From an uncultured Faecalibacterium sp. (GTDB taxonomy: Bacteria; Bacillota; Clostridia; Oscillospirales; Ruminococcaceae), in assembly GCA_934526125.1 (NCBI GenBank), contig CAKSZU010000026.1:1-26590 (forward strand): 26,590 nucleotides of DNA, written 5' to 3'. The translations under genes and the position numbers were made by a program. Shown here in pieces: positions 14,993-24,707 of this stretch. The notes beneath the pieces were generated by a model. It worked only from the letters and a program-made list of their open reading frames with translations, made no database searches and had not been told where the DNA came from. How positions within the stretch are numbered: the first letter of the stretch is position 1; each line of letters opens with the position of its first letter.

Positions 14993-15973
14993 TCACTCCT
15001 TTTCCGGGTCGGTCACCGAGGTGACCTCGGCGTTCTCCAGCAGGAAGCGCTGCACCTTCTGGGCCACCAGAGCGGCGGCCACGGCCTCCTCGTTCAGGGT
15101 GCGGCGGAGGTCGGCCTCAGAGGTCTCCTGCATCTGGGACAGGCGGCGGTACTCGTTGTTCACTTCCAGCTTGCTGACGGTGATGCCCTCGGCCTGGGCA
15201 ATGGCCCGGGAAGCCAGCATGGTGCGCAGCTTCCGCTCGGCATCGGCCCGGTAACCGGCCCGCAGGGCCTCGGCGGTGGTATGGCTGTTCTTGCAGTGGG
15301 TCTCCAGAGAGATGCAGCTGCGGGACAGACGCTGCTCCAGCATCCGCATCTCGTTGTCGGCGGTGCGGTCCAGCATGGCGTCGGGCAGCTGGACGGTCAG
15401 GTTCTGCCCGGCCAGCTCCAGCAGCTTCTGCCCGGCGGCCCGGTCGGCGATCTCCTCGTGCATCTTCTGCTTCCGGGCGCGGACGGCCTCCTGCATGGCG
15501 GCCAGGTCCGCATAGCCCAGCGACTTGGCAAACTCATCGGTCAGCTCCGGGGTGGTCTTGAACGAGACGCCGCGCAGGTTGATCTCGAACTGGGCCGTCT
15601 TGCCGGAAAGCTCCGGCACCCGGAACCCGTCGGGGTAGGTGAAGTCGAACCGGAAGGTCTCACCGGCCTTGTGGCCGCAGATGGCATCCTCGGCGGCAGG
15701 CATCAGCTTGCCGTCGCCCAGCACCACCATCACCTTTTCCATCCGGCTGTTGGGGATCTCCTCGCCGTTCATGAACCCGGCAAAGTCCAGCAGCACCCGG
15801 TCGCCGCGTCTGGCAGGCTCGGCCGAGTCGTGGTAGACAGCCCGGCAGCGGGCCTGATGGACCATTTCTTCGTTCAGGACCTTCTCCGAGACCGGCCGCA
15901 CATGGCGGGTGACGGCCAGACCCTTGTACTGGCCCAGCGTGACATCGGGCATCTTGTTTTTCTGATTTTCCAT
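14993..15973 (-). CDS. Trigger factor-like chaperone lacking the ribosome-binding domain
   Basis: A 326-residue protein that matches trigger factor from the linker onward: VTLGQYKGLAV (about 11-21), then an FKBP-like PPIase domain (about 57-137, GDRVLLDFAGFMNGEE ... ELSGKTAQFEINLRGV), then the helical C-terminal chaperone arms with TPELTDEFAKSLGY. The usual ~110-residue N-terminal ribosome-docking domain with its GFRxGxxP signature is absent. Where trigger factor has IPGFE, this protein has MPAAE, losing the active-site aromatic residue, so isomerase activity is doubtful. I chose ATG 15973 because AGAAGGAG lies 9-16 bases upstream; ATG 16000 would overlap the preceding gene and has no such site. 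It sits between the GT-C-like gene (16 bases) and the 4Fe-4S gene (4 bases). A role in folding an operon partner is inference. Confidence 0.85.
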   Translation of the reverse strand: MENQKNKMPDVTLGQYKGLAVTRHVRPVSEKVLNEEMVHQARCRAVYHDSAEPARRGDRVLLDFAGFMNGEEIPNSRMEKVMVVLGDGKLMPAAEDAICGHKAGETFRFDFTYPDGFRVPELSGKTAQFEINLRGVSFKTTPELTDEFAKSLGYADLAAMQEAVRARKQKMHEEIADRAAGQKLLELAGQNLTVQLPDAMLDRTADNEMRMLEQRLSRSCISLETHCKNSHTTAEALRAGYRADAERKLRTMLASRAIAQAEGITVSKLEVNNEYRRLSQMQETSEADLRRTLNEEAVAAALVAQKVQRFLLENAEVTSVTDPEKE

Positions 15974-15989
15974 TTTCGGACTCTCCTTC

Positions 15990-17909
15990 TTACAGACCAT
16001 GTGCTGTCAGCCACTCCTCGGCGACAGCAGAGAACATCTCGGGATACTGGGCATTCTCGGCATCAAACTCGTGGAGATAGGTCTCCACCTCTTCTCGGGT
16101 GACCGGGGCTGTGCGCTCCCAGATCGTGAACACCGTGCCGTTGCCCATATCAAACGTGGCCACCTGCTGGTGGGTGGAATCCCGCAGTTCCAGGAACTTT
16201 GTGTTCAGGCGGTGGCCCAGCTCGGTGGGGGAAGCATAGGAAAGGGGGAACGGGTCAGCGGTGAGGACATACTTTGCCTCAAAGAACGCCATGGGGAAAT
16301 TGTGGGTGCCGGGCACCGAGAAGCTGTCCGGAAGTTTGCCTTCCAGCGGGTGCTGGGGCAGCAGACAGTTCCGCAGGTGACCGGGGTTGTAGAGCATGTC
16401 ATCGGGGATCATGTAGGCGGTCTCGCCGTCCCCCAGACGGTCGGCCAGCCACTGGGTCATGGCCTGCAGCTGGGGGGTGTCCTTCCGGTCATAGGTCAGC
16501 TGGTCCAGCTCCATGTACTCGGCAAGGCTGGCCGGGCGGAAGGCGTGGATCACGACCTCCGGCAGGGCCATCAGGGTCAGGGGCGAGCACCGCACCGAGA
16601 CCGCGAACACCAGCGTAAAGGCCCAGAAGCAGAGCTTCGGGACCCGGAACCGGTCCAGACCGTCGGCAAGGCCCGCGCTGCCGCAGAAGAACAGCAGCAG
16701 GTATGCCGGGACGAAGAGCAGCATCTGGTGGGAGCCGGAGTTCTGCACCCGGGTGAACAGCACCAGACTGAGCGCCAGCTCGCACAGGGCCAGCACCGGC
16801 AGGGCGGGCAGCTTTTTCCGGAAGCAGTACCACAGCCCCAGCAGGATCAGGATCAGGTTCAGCCCGCCGGTGCGCAGGGCGTGATAGTAAAGCTCGGTGG
16901 CCATGCCGCCGACGTTGTAGTAGGAGTAGCGGCCGGAGTAGTCAAAGGCAAGGATCTTGCTGACCATGGGCCAGAGCAGCACCACCATGGCGATCAGGGC
17001 GCAGAGGCCGAAGATCACCAGATCCTTTACCCGGCGCAGGGCCCGGTCCTTTTCGCCCTGCCGTGCCAGCCGGACACTGCCCGTCAGCACCAGCAGCGCA
17101 TAGGGGAAGTAGTAGCCCACCACGAAGTACAGGTACCACCGCCGGGTCAGGATGATGGCCGCCGTCGCCAGAAAGAGCAGGAGATAGCGCTCCCGGTCCG
17201 GCTGCTCGAAGCGGTAGTCCAGCGTCAGCAGCAGGATGGCAAAGGCGAAGATCAGGCCGAACCAGTCGGGCTGGGCCAGCATGGCGCTCATCCGCAGGAA
17301 GGGATAGGTCAGCGTCCAGCTGAAGCCGATCAGGAAATACCAGAACTTGTTCTTCACCCGCAGGACCTGACCGATCTTGACCGTAACACCCGCCAGAAGG
17401 GTCATCAGGGCGGGCAGGATGCAGAACACCTGCGCAAAGGCGTAGCTGTCGCCGGTCTTTTCGGTCAGGCAGAAGGGAAACTCGGTGAACAGGGTGATGA
17501 AGTTGGTATAATCATCGGCAAAGGAGCTGAAGATATACCGGAACCCTGCGGCAGGCCCCAGCGCAAAAGCGGCCTCGGCCCGGAACTGCTTCTCGATGTA
17601 GTTGGCATAGTCCCAGGCGTAGACGAACTGCCGCCGCCCCAGCGCCCAGTAGAAGTAGAGTGCGGCCCCGGCCCAGGCAATGACCAGAACAGCCCGGTGG
17701 AAGAAGTCCAGCTTCACGCCGGACACCCGCAGGACCCGGAGCGCTCCGTAGAACAGCACGCAGCTGCACCACAGGCTCACCAGCGGGAAGAAAACGCCCC
17801 CGGCGGGGAACAGCAGCCCCGTCAGCAGCAGGACCAGGAACCCGGCCCCCAGTGCGATGCCGCCTTTTGCCCAGGGAGAAAGGGCGGGCTTTGCTTTGAG
17901 TACAGACAT
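15990..17909 (-). CDS. Polytopic membrane protein resembling GT-C glycosyltransferases
   Basis: A 639-residue protein with roughly eleven to thirteen membrane segments in the first ~460 residues and a ~170-residue soluble C-terminal part. The first long loop after the initial TM segments contains AWDYANYIEKQF (Asp100), and a second acidic site FADDYTNF (about 130-137); acidic residues at this place are typical of the catalytic loop of GT-C lipid-sugar-dependent transferases. ILTRRWYLYFVVGYYFPYAL and HQMLLFVPAYLLLFF fit such folds. I cannot assign a sugar, acceptor or family; a non-enzymatic membrane protein remains possible. It is the first gene of the operon with the trigger-factor-like and 4Fe-4S genes and has a good promoter at 17951-17979. 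Confidence 0.75.
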   Translation of the reverse strand: MSVLKAKPALSPWAKGGIALGAGFLVLLLTGLLFPAGGVFFPLVSLWCSCVLFYGALRVLRVSGVKLDFFHRAVLVIAWAGAALYFYWALGRRQFVYAWDYANYIEKQFRAEAAFALGPAAGFRYIFSSFADDYTNFITLFTEFPFCLTEKTGDSYAFAQVFCILPALMTLLAGVTVKIGQVLRVKNKFWYFLIGFSWTLTYPFLRMSAMLAQPDWFGLIFAFAILLLTLDYRFEQPDRERYLLLFLATAAIILTRRWYLYFVVGYYFPYALLVLTGSVRLARQGEKDRALRRVKDLVIFGLCALIAMVVLLWPMVSKILAFDYSGRYSYYNVGGMATELYYHALRTGGLNLILILLGLWYCFRKKLPALPVLALCELALSLVLFTRVQNSGSHQMLLFVPAYLLLFFCGSAGLADGLDRFRVPKLCFWAFTLVFAVSVRCSPLTLMALPEVVIHAFRPASLAEYMELDQLTYDRKDTPQLQAMTQWLADRLGDGETAYMIPDDMLYNPGHLRNCLLPQHPLEGKLPDSFSVPGTHNFPMAFFEAKYVLTADPFPLSYASPTELGHRLNTKFLELRDSTHQQVATFDMGNGTVFTIWERTAPVTREEVETYLHEFDAENAQYPEMFSAVAEEWLTAHGL

Positions 17910-17950
17910 AAAACGAAATCCTCTCGAATCAACCCAATGTTTCAGCTTAT

Positions 17951-17979
17951 AGTATAGCGGCTCCGGGCCGGGCAGGCAA
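17951..17979 (-). promoter_or_regulatory. Promoter for the GT-C-like/TF-like/4Fe-4S operon
   Basis: On the minus strand TTGCCT (17974-17979) and TATACT (17951-17956) with a 17-base spacer. The predicted transcript start is about 35 bases before the ATG at 17909. Confidence 0.72.
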
Positions 17980-18000
17980 GGGGAGGGGCCGCCCGCACAA

Positions 18001-18040
18001 CAAAATATCCCGCCGCATTTTCAGCGGACGGGATATTTCT
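18001..18040 (-). terminator. Intrinsic terminator after glgB
   Basis: A long stem (18003-18016 with 18024-18038, one bulged base) with a 7-base loop; reading on the minus strand it ends in ATATTTTGTTG. It begins about 10 bases after the glgB stop. Confidence 0.85.
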
Positions 18041-18049
18041 TGTATGATA

Positions 18050-20056
<2,007 letters not shown>

Positions 20057-20060
20057 TCAC

Positions 20061-20079
20061 TCCTGCCGATTTTGCAGGA
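20061..20079. repeat. Inverted repeat between glgB and the GH13 gene
   Basis: TCCTGC (20061-20066) and GCAGGA (20074-20079) form a 6-bp inverted repeat with a 7-base centre in the divergent intergenic region. It is a candidate operator; no T-run follows, so a terminator is unlikely. Confidence 0.35.
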
Positions 20080-20126
20080 AACTATGCCTAAAAATTGTCA
20101 AAGTTCCACACAATTGACGGAGTTTG

Positions 20127-20159
20127 TGCTATACTGAATCTGCCGCTGTGAACGGCAGA
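20127..20159 (+). promoter_or_regulatory. Extended -10 promoter with a start-site hairpin for the GH13 gene
   Basis: TGC-TATACT (20127-20135) is an extended -10 element; no -35 stands at the normal distance (TTGACG at 20114-20119 is only 10 bases away). A 7-bp inverted repeat TCTGCCG/CGGCAGA (20139-20145 with 20153-20159) covers the predicted start, either an operator or a 5' RNA hairpin. Upstream, AATTGnC is repeated at a 19-base period (20093 and 20112). Confidence 0.55.
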
Positions 20160-20185
20160 ACATTGAGTATGGGAGAGAGTAAATT

Positions 20186-21544
20186 ATGGCATGGTATGAT
20201 ACCGCAGTGTTTTATCACATCTATCCTCTGGGGCTGTGCGGCTGCGCACATGAGAACGACGGTCAGCCCACCCCCGGGGCCTTTGCAAAGCTGAACGCAT
20301 GGGCCGAACATGCATATACCGACCTGGGCTGTACGGCCATCTATATCGGCCCCCTGTTTGAGAGCGGCTCCCATGGCTATGACACCATTGACTACCGCCG
20401 GGTGGACCGCCGCCTGGGCACCAACGAAGAGTTCCGGGAGTTCGTGGCCAACTGCCACGCCCGGGGCCAGAAGGTCATCGTGGACGGCGTGTTCAACCAT
20501 GTCGGCCGGGATTTCTTCGCTTTCAAGGACCTCCAGGCCAACCGCGAGAACGCCCGGTATAAGGACTGGTTCTGCGATGTCAACTTCTGGGGCAACAACG
20601 AATACAATGACGGCTTCTCCTACGGCAACTGGGGCGGCTTCAACCTGCTGGTCAAGCTGAACCAGCGCAACCCCGAGGTGCAGAACTATCACTACGAGAC
20701 CATCCGGTTCTGGGTGGATGAATTTGACATCGACGGCATCCGTCTGGATGCAGCGGATGTGCTGGACTTCGACTTCATGAAGGGCCTGCGCCGTCTTGCC
20801 AACGAGATCAAACCCGAGTTCTGGCTCATGGGCGAGGTCATCCACGGCGATTACAGCCGCTGGGCCAACCCGGAGATGCTCCACTCGGTGACCAACTATG
20901 AGCTGCACAAGGGCCTGTGGAGCGGCCACAACGACCACAACTATTTCGAGATCGCCCACACCATGCGGCGTCTGCAGGGGCTGTGCCACGACACCCGGCT
21001 GTATACCTTCTCGGACAACCACGATGTGGAGCGCCTGCCCAACAAGCTGCGGAACAAGGCCCACATCCGGCATATTGCAATCTTAGTATACACGCTTTGG
21101 GGGATTCCGTCCATCTATTACGGCTCAGAATTCGGCATCGAGGGCAAAAAAGAATGGGGCAGCGACTGGCCCCTGCGCCCCTGCCTGGAGCTGGAGGACT
21201 TCAGGGATGATCTGACCGCCAACCCCGTCACCAGCGTGTATGCCGCACTGGGGAAACTGAAAGCCGAATATCCGGCCCTGAGCTACGGCGAAGTGAAGGA
21301 GCTGCAGCTCACCACCCAGTGCTACGCCTTTGCCCGTGTGCTGGACGGCAAGGCGCTGGTGGCCGTGTTCAACAACGGCGATTCCCCCGCGCAGATGGAG
21401 TTCCGCCTGCCGGTGGAGGCATCGGCCGTCACCGACCTGCTGGCGGACACCGTGGGTGCCGAGCCGGTCATGACGGAGCTGGCCTGGGGCCAGCTGAAGG
21501 TGCAGCTGCCCTCCAATTACGCCACCGTTCTTCGTCTGGATTGA
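20186..21544 (+). CDS. GH13 family alpha-amylase/alpha-glucosidase-type glycoside hydrolase, intracellular
   Basis: A compact 452-residue alpha-glucan enzyme without signal peptide or carbohydrate-binding module. The GH13 regions are all present: GVFNHVGRDF (about 101-110), DGIRLDAADV with nucleophile Asp188, LMGEVIHGDY with acid/base Glu217 and FSDNHDVERL with Asp280. GYDTIDYRRVD (64-74) is the substrate-entry loop. A C-terminal beta domain from about residue 370 closes the protein. The sequence is close to cytoplasmic maltodextrin-acting enzymes; whether it hydrolyses, transfers or debranches cannot be decided by reading. ATG 20186 is preceded by GGAGAG at 20172-20177. It is divergent from glgB, which fits a role in glycogen or maltodextrin turnover. 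No terminator separates it from niaR, so read-through is possible. Confidence 0.93.
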   Translation: MAWYDTAVFYHIYPLGLCGCAHENDGQPTPGAFAKLNAWAEHAYTDLGCTAIYIGPLFESGSHGYDTIDYRRVDRRLGTNEEFREFVANCHARGQKVIVDGVFNHVGRDFFAFKDLQANRENARYKDWFCDVNFWGNNEYNDGFSYGNWGGFNLLVKLNQRNPEVQNYHYETIRFWVDEFDIDGIRLDAADVLDFDFMKGLRRLANEIKPEFWLMGEVIHGDYSRWANPEMLHSVTNYELHKGLWSGHNDHNYFEIAHTMRRLQGLCHDTRLYTFSDNHDVERLPNKLRNKAHIRHIAILVYTLWGIPSIYYGSEFGIEGKKEWGSDWPLRPCLELEDFRDDLTANPVTSVYAALGKLKAEYPALSYGEVKELQLTTQCYAFARVLDGKALVAVFNNGDSPAQMEFRLPVEASAVTDLLADTVGAEPVMTELAWGQLKVQLPSNYATVLRLD

Positions 21545-21572
21545 CAGGACAGCTGTCTTGCACTATTATAAT
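21541..21572 (+). promoter_or_regulatory. niaR promoter with a palindromic operator in the spacer
   Basis: TTGACA (21541-21546), overlapping the stop codon of the GH13 gene, and TATTAT (21564-21569; TATAAT overlaps at 21567-21572) with a 17-base spacer. The spacer contains the perfect 10-bp palindrome GACAGCTGTC (21548-21557), well placed for repression, most simply autoregulation by NiaR. Confidence 0.7.
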
Positions 21573-21604
21573 AGACGAAGATCGAAGAACGGGGGCAGAT
21601 GCCA

Positions 21605-22129
21605 ATGAACGCGGCACAGCGCAGGGAGAAGATCCTGAAACAACTCCACGGGGCCAGCGGGCCCATCAGCGCCAGCACTCTGGCGGCAGGGCTCGGGGTC
21701 TCCCGCCAGATCGTGGTGGGGGATGTGGCCCTGCTGCGGGCCGGCGGGGCAGAGATCGAGGCCACGCCCCGGGGGTACCAGTTTCATCCGGCCCCCGGCG
21801 GCTATACCGGGATCCTGGCCTGCGTCCACCGCACGGCCGATGAGATGCGCACCGAGATGTACACGGTGGTGGATCAGGGCGGCGTCATGGTGGATGTGGC
21901 CGTGGAGAACCCCCTCTACGGGGAGCTGCGGGGCAACCTGAACGTTTCCAGCCGGTACGAGGTGGATACCTTTCTGGCCGGAGCGGCCAGCACCCCCGAG
22001 GGGCTGCTGAGCCGGATGACCGGAGGGGTCCATCTGCATACCCTCCGCTGCCCGGACGAGGAGACCTTCCGCCGGATCGAAGAGGCCCTGCGGCAGAAAG
22101 GCCTGCTGTATGAAGGGGCTGTAAAGTAA
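21605..22129 (+). CDS. niaR: NiaR-type transcriptional repressor (HTH_11 plus 3H domain)
   Basis: A 174-residue regulator. The N-terminal helix-turn-helix (MNAAQRREKILKQL ... GVSRQIVVGDVALLRAGG) is followed by a 3H domain: ILACVH, EMYTVVDQGG, VDVAVENPLYGELRGNL, SRYEVDTFL and MTGGVHLHTL. In the family this domain binds niacin and a metal; the probable metal ligands (His of CVH, Glu of EMY, both His of HLH) are present, while the usual EHP is ENP here. NiaR represses niacin uptake and NAD synthesis genes, none of which are in this window. I chose ATG 21605 because GGGGG (21591-21595) is 9 bases upstream; ATG 21599 would add two residues. It has its own promoter with a palindrome. Confidence 0.88.
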   Translation: MNAAQRREKILKQLHGASGPISASTLAAGLGVSRQIVVGDVALLRAGGAEIEATPRGYQFHPAPGGYTGILACVHRTADEMRTEMYTVVDQGGVMVDVAVENPLYGELRGNLNVSSRYEVDTFLAGAASTPEGLLSRMTGGVHLHTLRCPDEETFRRIEEALRQKGLLYEGAVK

Positions 22130-22156
22130 CGGCGCAGGGGCGGGGCCGTTGTTTCT
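22128..22156 (+). terminator. Weak candidate terminator after niaR
   Basis: AACGGC (22128-22133) pairs with GCCGTT (22145-22150) around a G-rich loop, followed by GTTTCT. The stem is only 6 bp and the T-run is poor. Confidence 0.35.
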
Positions 22157-22204
22157 ATTGTAAGAAAACCGGGTCCATCTGTCTATCCCCGAAACGCAAA
22201 AAGG

Positions 22205-22218
22205 GTTGGATATCCAAC
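22205..22218. promoter_or_regulatory. Perfect 14-bp palindrome, candidate operator of the TetR-type gene
   Basis: GTTGGATATCCAAC reads identically on both strands and ends 25 bases before the TetR-type start codon. Size and position fit a TetR-family autoregulatory operator. I cannot place a convincing -35/-10 pair around it. Confidence 0.55.
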
Positions 22219-22243
22219 GAAATGAGAAAAGTGGTGGATTATT

Positions 22244-22780
22244 TTGGACCTCCGCATTGAAAAGACCGACCGCGCCATCGAAAAGGCGTTTATGGAGCTG
22301 AGAGCCCGGTCCCCGCTGGAAAAGATCCGGATCAAAGACCTGTGTGCGCTGGCAAGGGTGAACAAATCCACCTTCTACGCCCACTATGGGGATATCTATG
22401 AACTGTCCGACCAGTTGGAGGACAAGCTGATCCGGAACATTCTGGCCAGTGTACCCAATGTGGAGCTGACGGCGGCCCGGACCGAGCAGCTGACCCGGGA
22501 TCTATTCCGGGCCTTTGTGCAGAACCAGACAGCGGTGAACATCCTGTTCTCCGGTGCCCGGCAGGGTATCTTTGCCAACCGCATCGAGAGCGGCCTGCGG
22601 GAGCGGGTGACAGCCAGGGACCCCTCCTTTGCGGCCGATCCGGACCGGGGCATCCTGCTTTCCTTCTGTGTGCAGGGGTGCTTTTATGCCTTTGCCAACA
22701 ACAGCAGCCGGATGGATGAAGATCATCTGGTGGACCTTCTGGCGGTCATCGCAAAGGCCGCCCAGAGCCTGAATGCCTGA
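22244..22780 (+). CDS. TetR/AcrR family transcriptional regulator
   Basis: A 178-residue regulator with an N-terminal TetR helix-turn-helix (about 8-55): AIEKAFMELRARSPLEKIRIKDLCALARVNKSTFYAHY, where NKSTFYAHYGDIYEL is the recognition-helix signature of this family. The rest is helical, with the ligand/dimer domain spanning about 60-178; it contains FCVQGCFYAFANNS, as in TetR_C-type domains of Firmicutes. The start must be TTG 22244, because no ATG or GTG lies in frame upstream near the GTGGTGG site (22231-22237). No obvious target gene is beside it: niaR is upstream and argS converges from the right. A 14-bp palindrome upstream suggests autoregulation. The ligand is unknown. Confidence 0.9.
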   Translation: MDLRIEKTDRAIEKAFMELRARSPLEKIRIKDLCALARVNKSTFYAHYGDIYELSDQLEDKLIRNILASVPNVELTAARTEQLTRDLFRAFVQNQTAVNILFSGARQGIFANRIESGLRERVTARDPSFAADPDRGILLSFCVQGCFYAFANNSSRMDEDHLVDLLAVIAKAAQSLNA

Positions 22781-22785
22781 AAAAA

Positions 22786-22830
22786 CGCAAAAAAGCCCAT
22801 GCTGCATTGGAACAGCATGGGCTTTTCTGG
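22786..22830. terminator. Bidirectional terminator between the TetR-type gene and argS
   Basis: A perfect 14-bp stem (22791-22804 with 22813-22826) with an 8-base loop. TTTTCT follows on plus; on the minus strand TTTTTTGCG and a further T-run follow, giving a strong end to the argS operon. Confidence 0.93.
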
Positions 22831-22835
22831 TATCA

Positions 22836-24650
22836 TTACATCTTCTCGGGGACGTTGATCTTGAACATGGTCAGCACGTTGAAGATGACGTTCTTCACGC
22901 CGATGCACAGGGCCAGACGGGCCTGCTGCAGGGCAGGGTCGGCCCCTTGGATGCGGCAGCTGCCGTAGAAGCGGTGGAAGGCGCTGGCCAGATCAATGAC
23001 GAAGCGGTTGATCCGGCTGGGATCATACTTCTCGGCGGCCATGACGATCTCCTGGGGGAAGGCGGCCAGCATCCGGATCAGATCCATCTCGGAGGGCTCG
23101 GTCAGCAGGGTGGCATCCACCTGCTCTGCCCCGGCGAAGGGCACACCCTCGCTCTCCAGCTTCTTCAGGATGGAGCAGATGCGGGCGTGGGCATACTGGA
23201 CATAGTAGACCGGGTTGTCGTTGTCGGTCTTGACGGCCTGATCCAGGTCGAAGTCGATGCCGCTGCCGGCGTCGTGCATATTGAACAGGAAGCGGGCGCT
23301 GTCGATGGGCACCTCTTCCAGCAGGTCGGTCAGGGTGATGGCGTTGCCGGTGCGCTTGGACATGCGGACGGGCTGGCCGTCGCGCATCAGGTTGACCATC
23401 TGCATCAGCACGACGTCGAGGTCGTTGCCGTTCAGGCCGATGGCGTCCATGGCACCTTTCATGCGGGCGACATGGCCGTGGTGGTCGGCACCCCAGACGT
23501 CGATGGCCTTGGCAAAGCCGCGGGTGGCCAGCTTGTTGTAGTGGTAAGCGATATCGGCGGCAAAGTAGGTGGGGATGCCGTTGGCGCGGACCAGCACTTC
23601 GTCCTTGGCCTCTTCCTCGGTGCCGTCGTCGGTCTTTTTCTTGTTGACGGTGCCGTACTTGGCGGCGTACTGAGCGCTGCGGTACATGATGGCACCGTCC
23701 TCGGCCTTGTAGCAGGCACCCTTTTCCAGCAGCTGGTTCACCACGTCCATGACAGCACCGGACTGGTGCAGGGTACTCTCGTGGAACCAGACATCATAGT
23801 TGATGCGGTACTTGCCCAGATCCCGCTTCAGGGCGGCAATGTTCTTGGGCAGGGCGTAGTCCACCAGAGCGTTCTTCAGGGTCTCGAAGGCTTCGCTGGC
23901 AAACAGGGTCTCCTCGTCCATGCCCTTGCAGGCGGCAACGTACTGGTCGCCGTGGAGGTCGGCAAATTCCCCGGCCAGAACATTGATGTCGCCGCCCTGA
24001 TAGCACTCGGCGGGCAGGGGATAGGCCTCCTCGCCGCAGTAATGCTGCAGGTAGCGGACGGCAAGGCTCTTGCCGAACTTCTGGATCTGGTTGCCCGCAT
24101 CGTTGATGTAGAACTCGCGGGTTACATCATAACCGGACCAGTCCAGCACGGCGGCCAGGCAGTCGCCCAGAGCGCCGCCGCGGGCGTTGCCCATGTGCAT
24201 GGGGCCGGTGGGGTTGGCAGAAACGAACTCCACATTGTACCTGGCACCCTTGCCGTAGTCGGTGCGGCCGTATTCCTTGTTGGCGCAGGCACCCAGCACC
24301 ACGCCGGCCCAGTAGGCGGGGGCCAGGAACAGGTTGATGAAGCCGGGGCCGGCCACCTCGACTTTGGAGAAGATGCCGCCCTCCAGGGCAGGCAGGTGGA
24401 CGATGAGGGCGTCGGCGATCATCTTGGGGGCCTTACGCCAGGTGCGGGCACCGGCCATGGCCAGGTTGGAGGCGATATCGCCGTTCTTCACGTCGCCGGG
24501 GATCTCCACGATGAAGGCGGGCAGCTCGGCCTCGGGCAGGGTGCCGTCGGCCATGGCGGCCTTTGCGGCGGCGGTCAGCAGCGCACGGGCCTCGCTCAGC
24601 GCTGCCGCCCGGGGGTTGTAGTTCTGATAGGTCTTTTCAAAATCAGTCAT
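22836..24650 (-). CDS. argS: Arginyl-tRNA synthetase
   Basis: ArgRS charges tRNA-Arg with arginine in the cytoplasm. The 604-residue class I synthetase shows the N-terminal additional domain (about 1-110), the HIGH-equivalent NPTGPMHMGNARGGALGD, GYDVTREFYINDAGNQI, the KMSKS-equivalent VRMSKRTGNAITL and the DALR anticodon domain at the C-terminus (YVQYAHARICSILKKL ... RFYGSCRI). HMGN instead of HIGH is usual for clostridial ArgRS. I chose ATG 24650, giving MTDFEKTYQNY, with AAAGGA upstream on the minus strand; the 17-residue longer in-frame reading begins in intergenic sequence. It is the last gene of the ddl-murI-DUF1934-argS series and ends before a strong terminator. I see no T-box before it. 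Confidence 0.96.
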   Translation of the reverse strand: MTDFEKTYQNYNPRAAALSEARALLTAAAKAAMADGTLPEAELPAFIVEIPGDVKNGDIASNLAMAGARTWRKAPKMIADALIVHLPALEGGIFSKVEVAGPGFINLFLAPAYWAGVVLGACANKEYGRTDYGKGARYNVEFVSANPTGPMHMGNARGGALGDCLAAVLDWSGYDVTREFYINDAGNQIQKFGKSLAVRYLQHYCGEEAYPLPAECYQGGDINVLAGEFADLHGDQYVAACKGMDEETLFASEAFETLKNALVDYALPKNIAALKRDLGKYRINYDVWFHESTLHQSGAVMDVVNQLLEKGACYKAEDGAIMYRSAQYAAKYGTVNKKKTDDGTEEEAKDEVLVRANGIPTYFAADIAYHYNKLATRGFAKAIDVWGADHHGHVARMKGAMDAIGLNGNDLDVVLMQMVNLMRDGQPVRMSKRTGNAITLTDLLEEVPIDSARFLFNMHDAGSGIDFDLDQAVKTDNDNPVYYVQYAHARICSILKKLESEGVPFAGAEQVDATLLTEPSEMDLIRMLAAFPQEIVMAAEKYDPSRINRFVIDLASAFHRFYGSCRIQGADPALQQARLALCIGVKNVIFNVLTMFKINVPEKM

Positions 24651-24707
24651 TGTCGTTATCCTTTCGCGGGCTTCCCCCCTCACCGTCGGAGGCGGGAGCA
24701 AGAGGTT

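Noticed and set aside
15999..17957. A 652-codon plus-strand open frame across the GT-C-like gene
   Set aside because: Antisense artefact, His/Gln/Gly-rich, without a ribosome site or domain.
22222..22250. ATG at 22222 as start of the TetR-type gene
   Set aside because: It is not in frame with the regulator (22 bases from the TTG codon).
24651..24701. 17-residue N-terminal extension of ArgS
   Set aside because: It lies in the intergenic gap; ATG 24650 has its own ribosome site and matches the normal protein start.
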